Shown here piece after piece: positions 25,701 through 35,300 of a stretch of DNA of 43,593 bases. Each line of letters begins with the position of its first letter. The stretch's first letter is position 1. Origin of the DNA: Deltaproteobacteria bacterium (lineage in GTDB: Bacteria > UBA10199 > JADGCS01). The stretch spans positions 1-43,593 of the forward strand of contig JADGCS010000027.1 of the NCBI GenBank assembly GCA_015228875.1. The letters run 5' to 3'. The translations under genes were made by a program, and so were the position numbers. Under the pieces are notes generated by a model. That model did no database searches. It worked only from the letters and a program-made list of their open reading frames with translations, and was not told where the DNA came from.

Positions 25701-28700
25701 TCAGGACTCAAGCCCTGCCTTGCGGGCAGGCGGAATCGGCGAAAAATACCCCGTGATCACAAACAACACACCCACCACAATCGTGGATAGGGTCTGCTCT
25801 AAAGTCCCCCTGTTAAAATAATCGATAAAGATCAGTTTTAATACCACCACACCAAGGATGCACGCGCCGGAGATCCACGTCCCGCGCCATTTCTTTTGTG
25901 TGGCCACAATCATCACCAGCATCCCAATCAAACACCAGTAAATGGACACAGACATCTGCACGAGCAGAGAGTTATACAACCCGTCCGTCGTAAACGGAAC
26001 TCCCGCCCATTGATGAATGGTGCGGATTAAGCCTGCATTGATCCATATAAACACGAGTACGGCCGTTGCAAAGACTATGACCTTCACATTTTCCTCGCTG
26101 ATTTTTAACAACCCGTCTCTCTGCACCACAACAAACCACATGATAAACACCATAAAAATATAGGCCATGACAAGATCAACGGGATTCATGAGGGGCAGAT
26201 AAGGGAGCGGCGCCGCATCACCTGCACTTGTAAAGCTTGTCACCAGGGTTGCTCCAAGACAAAAAAGAATAATTGGAATTAAACCCGTCAGCAAATAATT
26301 CTTCGCATGCTTAAGCAGGGGCCACAAAACACGTTTGTATTGCGTGGTGATGAGTAAAATAAAAGAGGCAGGGATAAGACAAAGGGCTGTCTTTGCCCAG
26401 GTGATTGTCTCAGGGACCCATCGGTCAATCTGCCACCACAACTCCCACGCCGTCAAAATGACGAGGAGCCACAACGTCCCCACGTGTAAAAAATTAAACC
26501 ATTGATCAACACGAGGGCTCCCATGCCCGTCATCATCACTGCGTTTAAAAAACCTGTAGAGGTGGGCAAAGACAATCGGCCATGCAAGATAACCGACCTC
26601 TTGAAGCGGGTGGTTTCCGGTACCGTTCGTCAACGTGTATGCTGTTGGAATAACGATGGCCGGTAAAAAAAGTAAATTGGGCAATTGAAGGAGCGGCCAA
26701 TTCAAGCGCCTGCGCAGAGATTCCAAAACCGCAAGCGAGAGGACCGTAAAGGTTAAACTTAAATAATAAAACCCATGATAGGGCCCGTGAACTTGCAGTT
26801 CCCAAATTCCGGTGCAAAGCCATTGAAATAAGCCCCAAAAGAAAAAAACAGTTAAGGCGGGTTTTAAACTGTCCCAATATTTTTTACACAAAAAATATGC
26901 CGCAACAAACACCGACAGGGACCTTAATATGCCGCTTACAAAATAAAAATTAAAGAGAGGCAAAAGACCCGAAGGAATTCTATAGCGGTCGTATGAACCA
27001 AAATATTCAGGATAGATAAAACCAGAGATCACGAGTAGTACCACGGCAAACACAGTCAACAGCTTATTCTCCTCCTTAAGCGAATCATAGACCTTCCACA
27101 CCCCAATCAAGGACCAGAAGATGCTCGTCCAGTAGTGATCAAGACAAAAGGGCGCACAGCAAACTGCAAAGACAAAGCTGGTGTGTTTTAATATTTTCCA
27201 CTCAAGTCTTCTGGCAATGATTTCCATAAGACCAAGAGAGAAGACAAGATACGTAGCACCCACAATATTTTTGTACAAAATCCCCACCTGCCCCCTCAAC
27301 TCCGTTGTCCCTCCAAAGTACCACCAAAAGAGACCAAACAAGACCAATATCATTTCGTTGTAACATTCAAAACCCTTCAGGCGATCCTTAAACTTATTAA
27401 AATAATACGCGGCAAACACGGCCGCGGCACTCTTGACCAGACAGCCGAGAAAGAGGCCGTTAAAAACGGGCAGACCAATCCCGTGATTGCCTGCAATGTT
27501 AATGTTATAGAGTTCAAAGCCGGCCGTCAGGATCAGCAGGCTCCCGAAACAACGCGCCAGGATGCGATGCTGTCTCACCCCTACCCACACCAGCCCTGCG
27601 CCCTCTAATGCCCAAAACGCACTTGTATACTGCGCATTAAATGCCAGCGGAATTGTGAGTGTGGCAAAACCGACACCCACTGCAAGATAACTCTCGATGA
27701 GGTCCTTGAAGAACTGAATGCCTACTTTTTTCAAAATGACCGCCGCTAGCAAGAGGTAAAAAAATCCCAGGACCAGCGCGCTGATCGCCAATCCGTACTC
27801 CATATCCTTCACAAGCCCATACTGGAGCGAGAGGACAACGAGCGGCGTTCCAAAAACAAGCGACCCGTCAACAAATCCCTTGAGCTCCGGCTTCTGCCTT
27901 ATCGCAAACAACACAGTATTAAAGACATAAAACAAAAAGAAGAGACAGAGGAATGGCTCCGTTGTTATAAAAAATTCGGGTTCATAATATTTGAGTCCCC
28001 AGATCGAACCAATCCCAAAGGTAAAAAAGAAACCCAGCACATTTAAAAACCGCCACGACTTAAACCACGCGATGGCGCAGATCCCCGCATTCAGGACGGC
28101 ATAAAACACAAACAAGGCAATGTAGTTATTCGAACCCGTAGACGTTAAGACGGGCGCCATAAAGCCGCCCGACAATCCAATGACAGCAAGCGTGCGCGCA
28201 TCCTGCCCCACTGCAAGAACAACCGAACAGACCACAGTCAAGAGAAGCAGGATAATAGCCATCGAGGAAGGAATGAGTTGAAAGAGACGAAACGAGGCAA
28301 AAACACAAAGGTAAAAAAGTGCAATGCCTCCGCCTTGCAAGACAAGTGCATATCCCGCCCTTTTAAGACGCAGGCGCCAGCCAACAGCCGTGAGGATCAT
28401 TCCCAAAAGGGCCACGCCGATCATCCTGAGTTCAACGGGAAAGTACCCCTGATCCGCGGCATATTTGACCAGAAAGGTCACACCAAAAAACAGGATGACA
28501 ATACCTACCTTCACGACCACATTGCCGGTTGTAAAAAAGTTTTTGATATATTCAATGACCTTGCTCGCAATCACACCCCCAGTGCCCGACTGCCCACCCT
28601 TCTCTTGAGAAACTTGCTCTTCTAAAACGGTCCCGTCATATCGTGGAAGCGCTTCACCGTAGTCCTGCATAGACACACCATCCGACAACGGCTCCAATGG

Positions 28701-28994
28701 TTGAGATAAAACTTCGTCTTTGACATCCAAGATGTCTGCATCTTGTTTTATCTCTGATCCCATTGTCTCTACAACTTCATAAGACACATCTTCTTTTTTA
28801 ACTCTCTCTTCTTTGTGAACATCCGCGCCGCTGACAAAGCCACCTCCCACCATTTTCTCAAGGGCACTCATACGCTGACTCAATTCCAAAATCGTCTTGC
28901 GGAGCAATGTAACAGCATCATCATTTCGACTGATCTTAGTAAAAAGCAAAATGGTCACGATCAATCCGACACACATGGATAGGAAGATTGCCAT
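25701..28994 (-). CDS. DUF2339 polytopic membrane protein
   Basis: 1097 residues. An N-terminal helix (FLSMCVGLIVTILLF) is followed by a short coiled coil (LLRKTILELSQRMSALEKMV), an acidic linker to about residue 140, and then more than twenty predicted membrane spans with the DUF2339 signature (GVTFLVKYAADQGYFPVELR, GGGIALFYLCVFASF). It is the partner of DUF3999 downstream. No enzymatic motif was recognised. The C-terminal coding end carries a small GC hairpin (CCTGCC-n-GGCAGG). Confidence 0.9.
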   Translation of the reverse strand: MAIFLSMCVGLIVTILLFTKISRNDDAVTLLRKTILELSQRMSALEKMVGGGFVSGADVHKEERVKKEDVSYEVVETMGSEIKQDADILDVKDEVLSQPLEPLSDGVSMQDYGEALPRYDGTVLEEQVSQEKGGQSGTGGVIASKVIEYIKNFFTTGNVVVKVGIVILFFGVTFLVKYAADQGYFPVELRMIGVALLGMILTAVGWRLRLKRAGYALVLQGGGIALFYLCVFASFRLFQLIPSSMAIILLLLTVVCSVVLAVGQDARTLAVIGLSGGFMAPVLTSTGSNNYIALFVFYAVLNAGICAIAWFKSWRFLNVLGFFFTFGIGSIWGLKYYEPEFFITTEPFLCLFFLFYVFNTVLFAIRQKPELKGFVDGSLVFGTPLVVLSLQYGLVKDMEYGLAISALVLGFFYLLLAAVILKKVGIQFFKDLIESYLAVGVGFATLTIPLAFNAQYTSAFWALEGAGLVWVGVRQHRILARCFGSLLILTAGFELYNINIAGNHGIGLPVFNGLFLGCLVKSAAAVFAAYYFNKFKDRLKGFECYNEMILVLFGLFWWYFGGTTELRGQVGILYKNIVGATYLVFSLGLMEIIARRLEWKILKHTSFVFAVCCAPFCLDHYWTSIFWSLIGVWKVYDSLKEENKLLTVFAVVLLVISGFIYPEYFGSYDRYRIPSGLLPLFNFYFVSGILRSLSVFVAAYFLCKKYWDSLKPALTVFFFWGLFQWLCTGIWELQVHGPYHGFYYLSLTFTVLSLAVLESLRRRLNWPLLQLPNLLFLPAIVIPTAYTLTNGTGNHPLQEVGYLAWPIVFAHLYRFFKRSDDDGHGSPRVDQWFNFLHVGTLWLLVILTAWELWWQIDRWVPETITWAKTALCLIPASFILLITTQYKRVLWPLLKHAKNYLLTGLIPIILFCLGATLVTSFTSAGDAAPLPYLPLMNPVDLVMAYIFMVFIMWFVVVQRDGLLKISEENVKVIVFATAVLVFIWINAGLIRTIHQWAGVPFTTDGLYNSLLVQMSVSIYWCLIGMLVMIVATQKKWRGTWISGACILGVVVLKLIFIDYFNRGTLEQTLSTIVVGVLFVITGYFSPIPPARKAGLES

Positions 28995-29093
28995 GAGATA
29001 ATACAGGTATTAGGAGACAGAACCCCTAGCGCGGCCCACGCCGCAACCAAACTGGACTTGAAAAAAATCGGAGTTCTGTAACCTTGATGAACT

Positions 29094-29164
29094 GCTTTCA
29101 GCGGTCAGCGATCAACCGTCAGCCAAACAAAAGAGCTGAAGGCTGATCGCTGATCGCTGATAGC
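29094..29164. repeat. imperfect inverted repeat of GCTGATCGCTGATAGC type
   Basis: Two ~30-bp arms with a few mismatches around a ten-base loop, built from repeats of TCAGCGATCAGCG and its complement. A related piece (TAGCTGACCGCTGATAGC) occurs near 31637, so the motif is probably dispersed in the genome. Confidence 0.7.
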
Positions 29165-29368
29165 GTCCTGTATTACATCGTAGAGGGATACAAAAATTAT
29201 CTCCTCATTTTAACAAGAAGTTTGGATGGAAGAATCCATAACTAAAAATGGTAAGGAAGTTTTTCTCCCAACAGCCCAATGAATAAATGTTTCTAAGTGT
29301 AGACGTAGATAGCGCAGTATCCCCAAATTATCCAGAGATATCTGACCGTTCATAAAATGACAGGAACT

Positions 29369-29527
29369 TTACCAAACTGAGAATCCCATAATAACCAAAA
29401 ACAAGGCGGCAAAAACAAAAACCTTGCCGATCATTGCGCTGTTTGCTTGAAACAAACCCAGACAAATCGCCTGTTGGCGGGTCGGACGATTGGTGAGCCG
29501 CGAAAAACCGCGATTTACAAAGAGCAT
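29369..29527 (-). CDS. possible 52-residue membrane peptide
   Basis: The minus-strand frame MLFVNRGFSRLTNRPTRQQA... ends in one strong membrane helix (AMIGKVFVFAALFLVIMGFS). The frame is open further upstream, with a GTG three codons before the ATG and a GAGGG stretch. A basic first half with a hydrophobic tail is typical of small membrane proteins, but there is no family match, so it could be a gene remnant. Confidence 0.3.
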   Translation of the reverse strand: MLFVNRGFSRLTNRPTRQQAICLGLFQANSAMIGKVFVFAALFLVIMGFSVW

Positions 29528-29600
29528 TGACCACACACCACCCTCTACCAGTTTTTGGTCTGGTCCACATCTTCATAGCTTGGCATTGGTTGTACGTAAA

Positions 29601-29757
29601 TAGTGTCTGTCGGGAAACGCCCTGTTTTGAAGTAAAACGAGCGAATCGTCATCGCGAGCGAAGCGTGGCGATCTCATGAAATCAATTGGTTGCGGGAGAT
29701 TGCTTCGTCGTTTTACTCCTCGCAATGACGAAAAGCGGCGTTTCCCGATAGACACTA
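29601..29757. mobile_element. 157-bp MITE-like element with 21-bp terminal inverted repeats
   Basis: The terminal repeats (TAGTGTCTGTCGGGAAACGCC and its complement, one mismatch) begin and end with TA, as expected for Tc1/mariner-IS630-type insertion. Inside lies a second inverted repeat of the widespread GTCATTGCGAG / CTCGCAATGAC type. It encodes no protein, so it would need a transposase in trans. Confidence 0.75.
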
Positions 29758-29891
29758 AATAAAGTCTCCCCTGCTTTGATCCTGTCTGTTTTCAACAACA
29801 GGTTGTCCGGGTAACTGGGAGTGCCGTGTTATCACTATCCTCGGCGGCGCCCTTTGCATGTATTGATACTTTTACGCTTTTTGCATTTTTT

Positions 29892-29976
29892 AGCATGTGC
29901 CGTCCTTCAGGTTCATGTATATGCTTGTCTTTGGCAATTTATAGCATATACTGTGTTTAAAAGTTAAGTATATGCT
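29892..29976. promoter_or_regulatory. array of four alternating 9-bp sites, probable operator
   Basis: AGCATGTGC (29892), GTATATGCT (29917), AGCATATAC (29943) and GTATATGCT (29968) alternate in orientation with start-to-start spacing of 25, 26 and 25 bp. The last three are perfect copies or complements of one 9-mer; the first has two mismatches. The last site overlaps the -35 box of the ATPase gene, which suits repression. Confidence 0.6.
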
Positions 29977-30003
29977 TGATAATTACAAATTTAAGCCTAT
30001 AAT
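29976..30003 (+). promoter_or_regulatory. sigma-70-type promoter of the ATPase gene
   Basis: TTGATA (29976-29981), a 16-bp spacer and a perfect TATAAT (29998-30003). The ribosome site GGAGG follows at 30011 and the ATG at 30024, so the leader would be very short. Confidence 0.65.
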
Positions 30004-30023
30004 TATTTCTGGAGGACCGCCAT

Positions 30024-31412
30024 ATGCATTTTATAGGACGCGAGGACGAAATCAGGCTTTTGCGCAAAACAAACTTTCGTGATCATGCAGATCTTACCGT
30101 TATGTATGGCCGCCGGCGTGTGGGCAAAACTGCCCTCATCGAAAAGGCCTATCATGATTGTGTGATGTGGAAATTCGAAGGTCTTGAACAGGCAAGTCCT
30201 GGCGACCAAATTAATTCTTTTTTGAATCAGCTTGCCCTTTACGCCCCGACAAAAAAAGGCAAAACATACAGTGCCAACGATTGGGGAGATGCCTTTTTGC
30301 TACTCTCAAAAACCCTTAATAACAAAAAAGTTGTCGTGTTTTTTGATGAGTTTCAATGGATGGTGGGAATGGATGCAAAGATTGTCTCGTTGTTTAAATA
30401 TTATTGGGACAATCATTTTCAAAAGCACAGGTCATGCCGTTTTGTGATCTGTGGTTCGGTTTCTTCATTCATTGTAGAACAGGTTATTCACTCGCAGGCC
30501 CTGTACGGGCGCATTGACACCGAGATCCACCTCAAACCTCTTTCGTTAAAAGAATCACGGTTGTTTTTTTCTGCCCGGACTGCCGAAGAAGTCCTGCAAA
30601 TTTACATGACGTTTGGTGGCGTGCCCAAGTATTTGTTAGAAATCGAACCCGGGCGTAGTTTTTTACAAAACCTTAACGAAACCGCTTTTCATCAAAACGG
30701 ATTTTTTTTTCAGGAATATCGCAGGCTCTTTATCAGCCACTTTGCCGAAAACACACACTATCAAACCATCGTCAGGGCTCTCTCTCAAAAACAGGCAACA
30801 CTCGACGACCTGGCTAAAGCCTGCCAGACAAAAAAAGGCGGTGTCTTTTCTGATCACGTCAATAATCTTGTGTTGGCTGATTTTGTAGAGCGTTTTATTC
30901 CGCTCGGCAAGTCCGACTTATCCCGCATCGTTCGCTTCAGGCTCCTCGACGAATACCTCCATTTTTACTTTGGGTTTATCCTTCCCAATGCGGCACGCAT
31001 CCAAAGCGGGCAGTTTCAGTATCAGGGCATTAACGAGCCAACCCTTCGCCAGTGGCAGGGGTATGCCTTTGAGCGCCTGTGTCGCCGACACGCCCGCGAG
31101 ATTGCAAAAAGACTCTTTTTTGCGGGTGTGGCCTACGCCTCGGGGACGTATTTTGAACGCAAAAAAAATGGTGTGCAGGTAGATCTGGTATTTAAACGAA
31201 ATGACAATGTTCTTACGGTGTGTGAGGTAAAGTATGTAAACACACTACAAGGAAAGGCGCTGGTAGATACCTTTCAAAAAAAAATCCGCACCTTGTCAGA
31301 GTCCTTTCCCCGTTACAGTATTCACAAAGTTCTTATTTTAGGAAAAGAAAATAAAATACCCGATGTCGTCAAGAGTACCTTTGATCAGATTATCTATGCG
31401 AGTGAAATCTGA
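30024..31412 (+). CDS. archaeal-type AAA ATPase with C-terminal DUF234/PD-(D/E)XK nuclease-like domain
   Basis: 462 residues. GGAGG eight bases before the ATG fixes the start. Walker A GRRRVGKTALI is at 29-39, Walker B VVVFFDEFQW near 102-111, and a sensor-like CGSVSSFI follows. After a winged-helix region (LVLADFVERFIPLGK) comes the DUF234-type C-terminal domain with GVQVDLVFKRNDNVLTVCEVKYV, a D...ExK nuclease signature. The family (MoxR-distant, ORC/STAND-like) is common in archaea and bacteria with unclear function; links to mobile DNA or toxin-like roles are proposed. It is monocistronic with its own promoter and a repeat-array operator, so tight control is likely. Confidence 0.85.
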   Translation: MHFIGREDEIRLLRKTNFRDHADLTVMYGRRRVGKTALIEKAYHDCVMWKFEGLEQASPGDQINSFLNQLALYAPTKKGKTYSANDWGDAFLLLSKTLNNKKVVVFFDEFQWMVGMDAKIVSLFKYYWDNHFQKHRSCRFVICGSVSSFIVEQVIHSQALYGRIDTEIHLKPLSLKESRLFFSARTAEEVLQIYMTFGGVPKYLLEIEPGRSFLQNLNETAFHQNGFFFQEYRRLFISHFAENTHYQTIVRALSQKQATLDDLAKACQTKKGGVFSDHVNNLVLADFVERFIPLGKSDLSRIVRFRLLDEYLHFYFGFILPNAARIQSGQFQYQGINEPTLRQWQGYAFERLCRRHAREIAKRLFFAGVAYASGTYFERKKNGVQVDLVFKRNDNVLTVCEVKYVNTLQGKALVDTFQKKIRTLSESFPRYSIHKVLILGKENKIPDVVKSTFDQIIYASEI

Positions 31413-31733
31413 GTCTGTTTTTCTTAAATTATCCTGTAGAAAACCTCACAAGACAGAGCAAAATGTCGCGCCAGGACCATGTGGTTTTTGTTTTGTGAGA
31501 TCAGCAGAGAGTGCTGGATTGCATTGTTTGAAATTTGCTCCGTCTTAGATTTTTCTTTGGCACTTTCGCGACAGCCTCCAAAGGAGGAGTGGGTCCTCGA
31601 ATGAAAAAACTCAGTTTATTGCCGTGCGGCGTATAGCTGACCGCTGATAGCACTCAGTTATGGTCATCACTGCTCCTGTCAGCACGGCCCAGAGTTTGTG
31701 TGAGTATTCCTCTTGAAAAGCTTCAAAGTGAGT
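31413..31733. other. intergenic stretch after the ATPase gene
   Basis: No gene recognised. It contains a short complementary pair CTCACAA / TTGTGAG (near 31445 and 31492) and a partial copy of the GCTGATAGC-type repeat near 31637. The right border is the duplicated segment. Confidence 0.45.
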
Positions 31734-32369
31734 CGGGAGATCCTCAACCGGCTTGATCAGCACCATGCAGAAATTTTAAGAACTGACGAACACGGTGCTA
31801 CCGGCGCGCGCATCAAAGACGACGTTATCACCGTGTGGCGTTATGTGGAGTGAAAGATCTTTTGCATGGCCAAAAGGACCGCGAAAACTTCTTACCTCAA
31901 CGGGGTCGCACGGGCAAATTGAAGACCTGACATCATCAGCGCTGTACTTCCCGTTAAAGACATGTTGGGAAGGCCCTGCGTCAAATTGCCGGCAAACCTG
32001 GAGGCGGTTGCCCTGATCATTTTTTGCGCACCGCCCAATAAAGAAGGTCTTTGCGGGGTGGTATCAAGTGCCTGCCTGCCCATCATCGGTGGTATAATTT
32101 GAGATTTTATTTTGGGCCATTCGCCACCGGGGTTCCTGATCACAGGCATGGCAGGCGATGTAAGTAGACGTGTGTGTCTGGAGGCCGTCATCAGTCGTTG
32201 CGCGCCACCTGTTAAGGCCTTTCGCGCTTTATCAAACAGACCGGCCCACCCAGCAACGAATTGTTTTGAAACTGATGAGAGGCCTCCTGCAGAGGGCGGA
32301 GGGTTGTCCCCGTCACGACCGCCGCGGCCATCAGTACCTTTTTTTGCCTGATGGCGGCTGATCGGTATC
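31733..32369. repeat. segmental duplication, copy 2
   Basis: Direct-repeat partner of 23203-23836, offset 8530-8533 bp. The comEC-derived part and the outer part of the large-gene 3' end are diverged. The central 310 bp (31897-32206) read as identical to copy 1. Confidence 0.92.
31734..31853 (+). pseudogene. 3' fragment of comEC
   Basis: 39 codons plus a stop reproduce the comEC C-terminus with changes (REILNRLDQHHAEILRTDEH, then GATGARIKDDVITVWRYVE versus GAAGVRLKGDAITVWRY in comEC). There is no start or upstream part, so it is a duplication remnant. Confidence 0.9.
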
Positions 32370-35300
32370 CCCCATTTTTTCAGGACAAGCCGCAGGTTTT
32401 GAGTAGCCGATCTGACCAACGGGTCTTTGTTGTGAGACAACTCACTCCACGCATCACTCCATGAGAGCAGTGGCGGTTGATACTTTATCTTCCGCACGGC
32501 CTTATTCTCGTCACCATCAAGCAGCAGTGAAAGGGCCGTCATTTTAAGGTAAGACTTCTCTCTCATTTGTTGCGAAGTCTCTTGACCCTTTTGTTGAGCC
32601 GCCTTTACAAACCCTGCAAAGTCAAGTTGGTCAAGGATCTCTGGAGAAAGATAGTCTGCCGTGCGACCGATCAGTTCGTCATACAGGTGTTTCATGAGCC
32701 TGTGTTTGAAGTCATTGAGCAGATTCCTGCCTTTGTACTGCGTTGCTTCACGTTCGAGGTACTCGATTCTGCGTGCGATCAGAGAGGAATACTCTCCATC
32801 AACAAGAGATTCGTAGGCCATGATAAAGGCAGCTTGATAGAGTCTCACAGTCAGTATCTGGTAACTGGTCGTTGATTCGTCTGCCTGCATCATGGTTTCG
32901 CGCAGTGTGTCAATGCGCAGTATGGCATCAACCTTGTCTTGAATATCTTTTTTGATGTCACGGTACAGGACATCCCCTCCCCAGAAAGTCTCTATCTCGG
33001 CCGGAATCACATCTGCCCAGACCGTGCTTAAATCGTAAAGAATTGCCTGATCCCCGGTCCTGGCAAGCATCCTGTCAACATCTGGATCAGAATAATGACT
33101 GAAATACTCCCTCTTTTCTGTGCTTATGTGGGCGATGTTTTCCCGTTGCCTTTCCAAAAGATCGAGCACATGCGGGATCCTGCCGATCCTGTGTAATCCC
33201 CTTTCAATCAACGCGGGATCTGTTTTATTGGTTGTGGAGAAGGGCTGTCCAAACAGGCTCTGCCTGATGCGCGCACTGGTTATCTCCTGCAGTTCATTAG
33301 GTCTGGAGTTGTTGAGCAGCAGGACCACGCCATACAGCTTTCCAAACAAAAAGATGATGATATCGTCACCATCCGGGATGGCGTAAAGTTGATGATGATC
33401 CTCTCCAAGCCTGTAATACCCGCCGTAATTCTTGTTGTCCCCGTCCACGTTTTCCACCATGCAAAGGCGCGAGATACCCAGCCCCTTGTATTCGGTGGTT
33501 TTGTAGCGATGCTCCCCGTGTTCCCAACAGGGAACACTGTGAACCGTCGATGTGCCATGCGTCTGCATCCTGCCCCCAACAAAACTTAATATAAAATCCA
33601 CCTTCGGATCGCGTGCCGGCACTGGTGCTGCGCGTGCCTTTGATATTTGGGACGCCTGTGCCTCCAGAGCTGCACGTGCCTGCAGCTCCCTTCTTTGCTC
33701 TGCGGCGCGCAGTCTTTGTTTATTAAGGACAGCCTGGCTTTCCTGTAATCTGGGAGAAATCTCGTCTGCGATAAAAAGTTTAACAAGGGGGTCTTCTGTC
33801 TCATGGAGTTGTTGTGCCGGGGCGTGTACATCGCGAGCCTTGTCCATCCTGAGACTCGCGGGAGTGACCTCCAGCATTCTGTCGCGCATTGATTTGGGTG
33901 ATGGGATAAAAAAGACAGTCCCCGAATAAACACTCCCCTCCGGAAAAAACAAGAGTGTTCCCGAATCAAGTTCTTCGTGGGCTGATGCCTGCAACCCAAA
34001 TGGAACGACTTCAAACCTGCCACTCTCTCCCGGAAAAGAGTAGCTGGCAGACACAACACCTCCCTTGGAAACGCTGTCAAATTCGACCTCGGCCCTCCAT
34101 GGCGATTTTTTTCCTCCCGCGTATGAAGCCCTTAAGCCAACGCCGCCCTTTATTTTTATCCGCTCAAACCCGCTGGTCCTTAAAAATTGCCCCACCTGAT
34201 CATAAAGAGGTTCGGTCTCATCACCCGCCTGCTGCGGCCTCGTCTCTGCTGCGGGATTGCCCGCACCTTCTAGACCTGCCTGTGTTGGCACGTCATCAGA
34301 CCTTTTTTTAATCCCCTGTGCGCTGTCTTTTTTTGGTTCGATGACATCTTGTGACGTTGCGTCCTCTTCTGCCCGCAGCGATTCATCCCCGGCCTCCCAT
34401 GCGGGTATTTGTTGAGGGGGAAAATGGTCCTGCATCCACGATGTATTGGTAACCTTAACCTCCGCGTGAGAGAATTCAATATCCCCCGAACCTTTTTTGG
34501 GATATCTTACATAGACCGTTAATTGACGATCCCTTGTTGTCACAGTGATTGTGCCTTGTGAATCTTGTGTGCTCCAATTTGCCCTTGCCTTTATCACAGG
34601 GAGAGATTCTTCACCCGCGGTCGTGGGCATGAGTACCTGTGCGTTCACCCCCTCGATTGCAGAACCCACATGATGCGACGTGGATGCCTTGATGGTGATG
34701 ATGACCCCATCCGAAAATAAATAGTCCCTTGCAATCCTGCTTAGACTCATTCTGGCGCTTGCCCTGCGGATGACCGACTCGCCAAGCAGGACCGGCCCTT
34801 CGGATGATTCCGGGGGCTTCATATCAAAAACAGGGGACGCCCCAAGGCGCATGATACTCCCACGACGCACATGTGCAATACGCGAGGTCGAACTCACCTC
34901 ATCGTTCCTGACCTCTTCTGTCAGCGACAAAGCGAGAAAGGGGGCTCCATCACCGAACATCACATTGCTTTTGACCTGTGGGTTTTGCCTCACACTCACC
35001 GGCCGCTTTTCCTGCGTTGCCGGATCGATGACAAAGGCATTTGAGACTGTGTAGGGGGCCCCCTCACCATTGCCCGCGAGGCTCACGTCAAATTCGAGAC
35101 GCGCCCTGTTGGGAAAGATGAGAATCATTGTTGAGGCGTAAGTCCCTGCATCGCTGCGCCCCCGGTCAACAGAGAATATGCGGACAGGACCAATCTGTGC
35201 CACATGGGCATATTTAAATGTCTTTGGTATTTTTTCTGATGTGGTGGGGGCCGCTTCGGGACGAACAGGAGATTGATCAGCAAATCTTAAAACACTCGCA

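Larger units (their letters stand above)
28995..30023. other. gene-poor kilobase with repeats and control sites
   Basis: It holds an imperfect stem-loop repeat (29094-29164), a small candidate membrane-peptide frame (29369-29527), a MITE-like element (29601-29757) and the control region of the ATPase gene (29892-30003). No other gene was seen. Confidence 0.6.
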
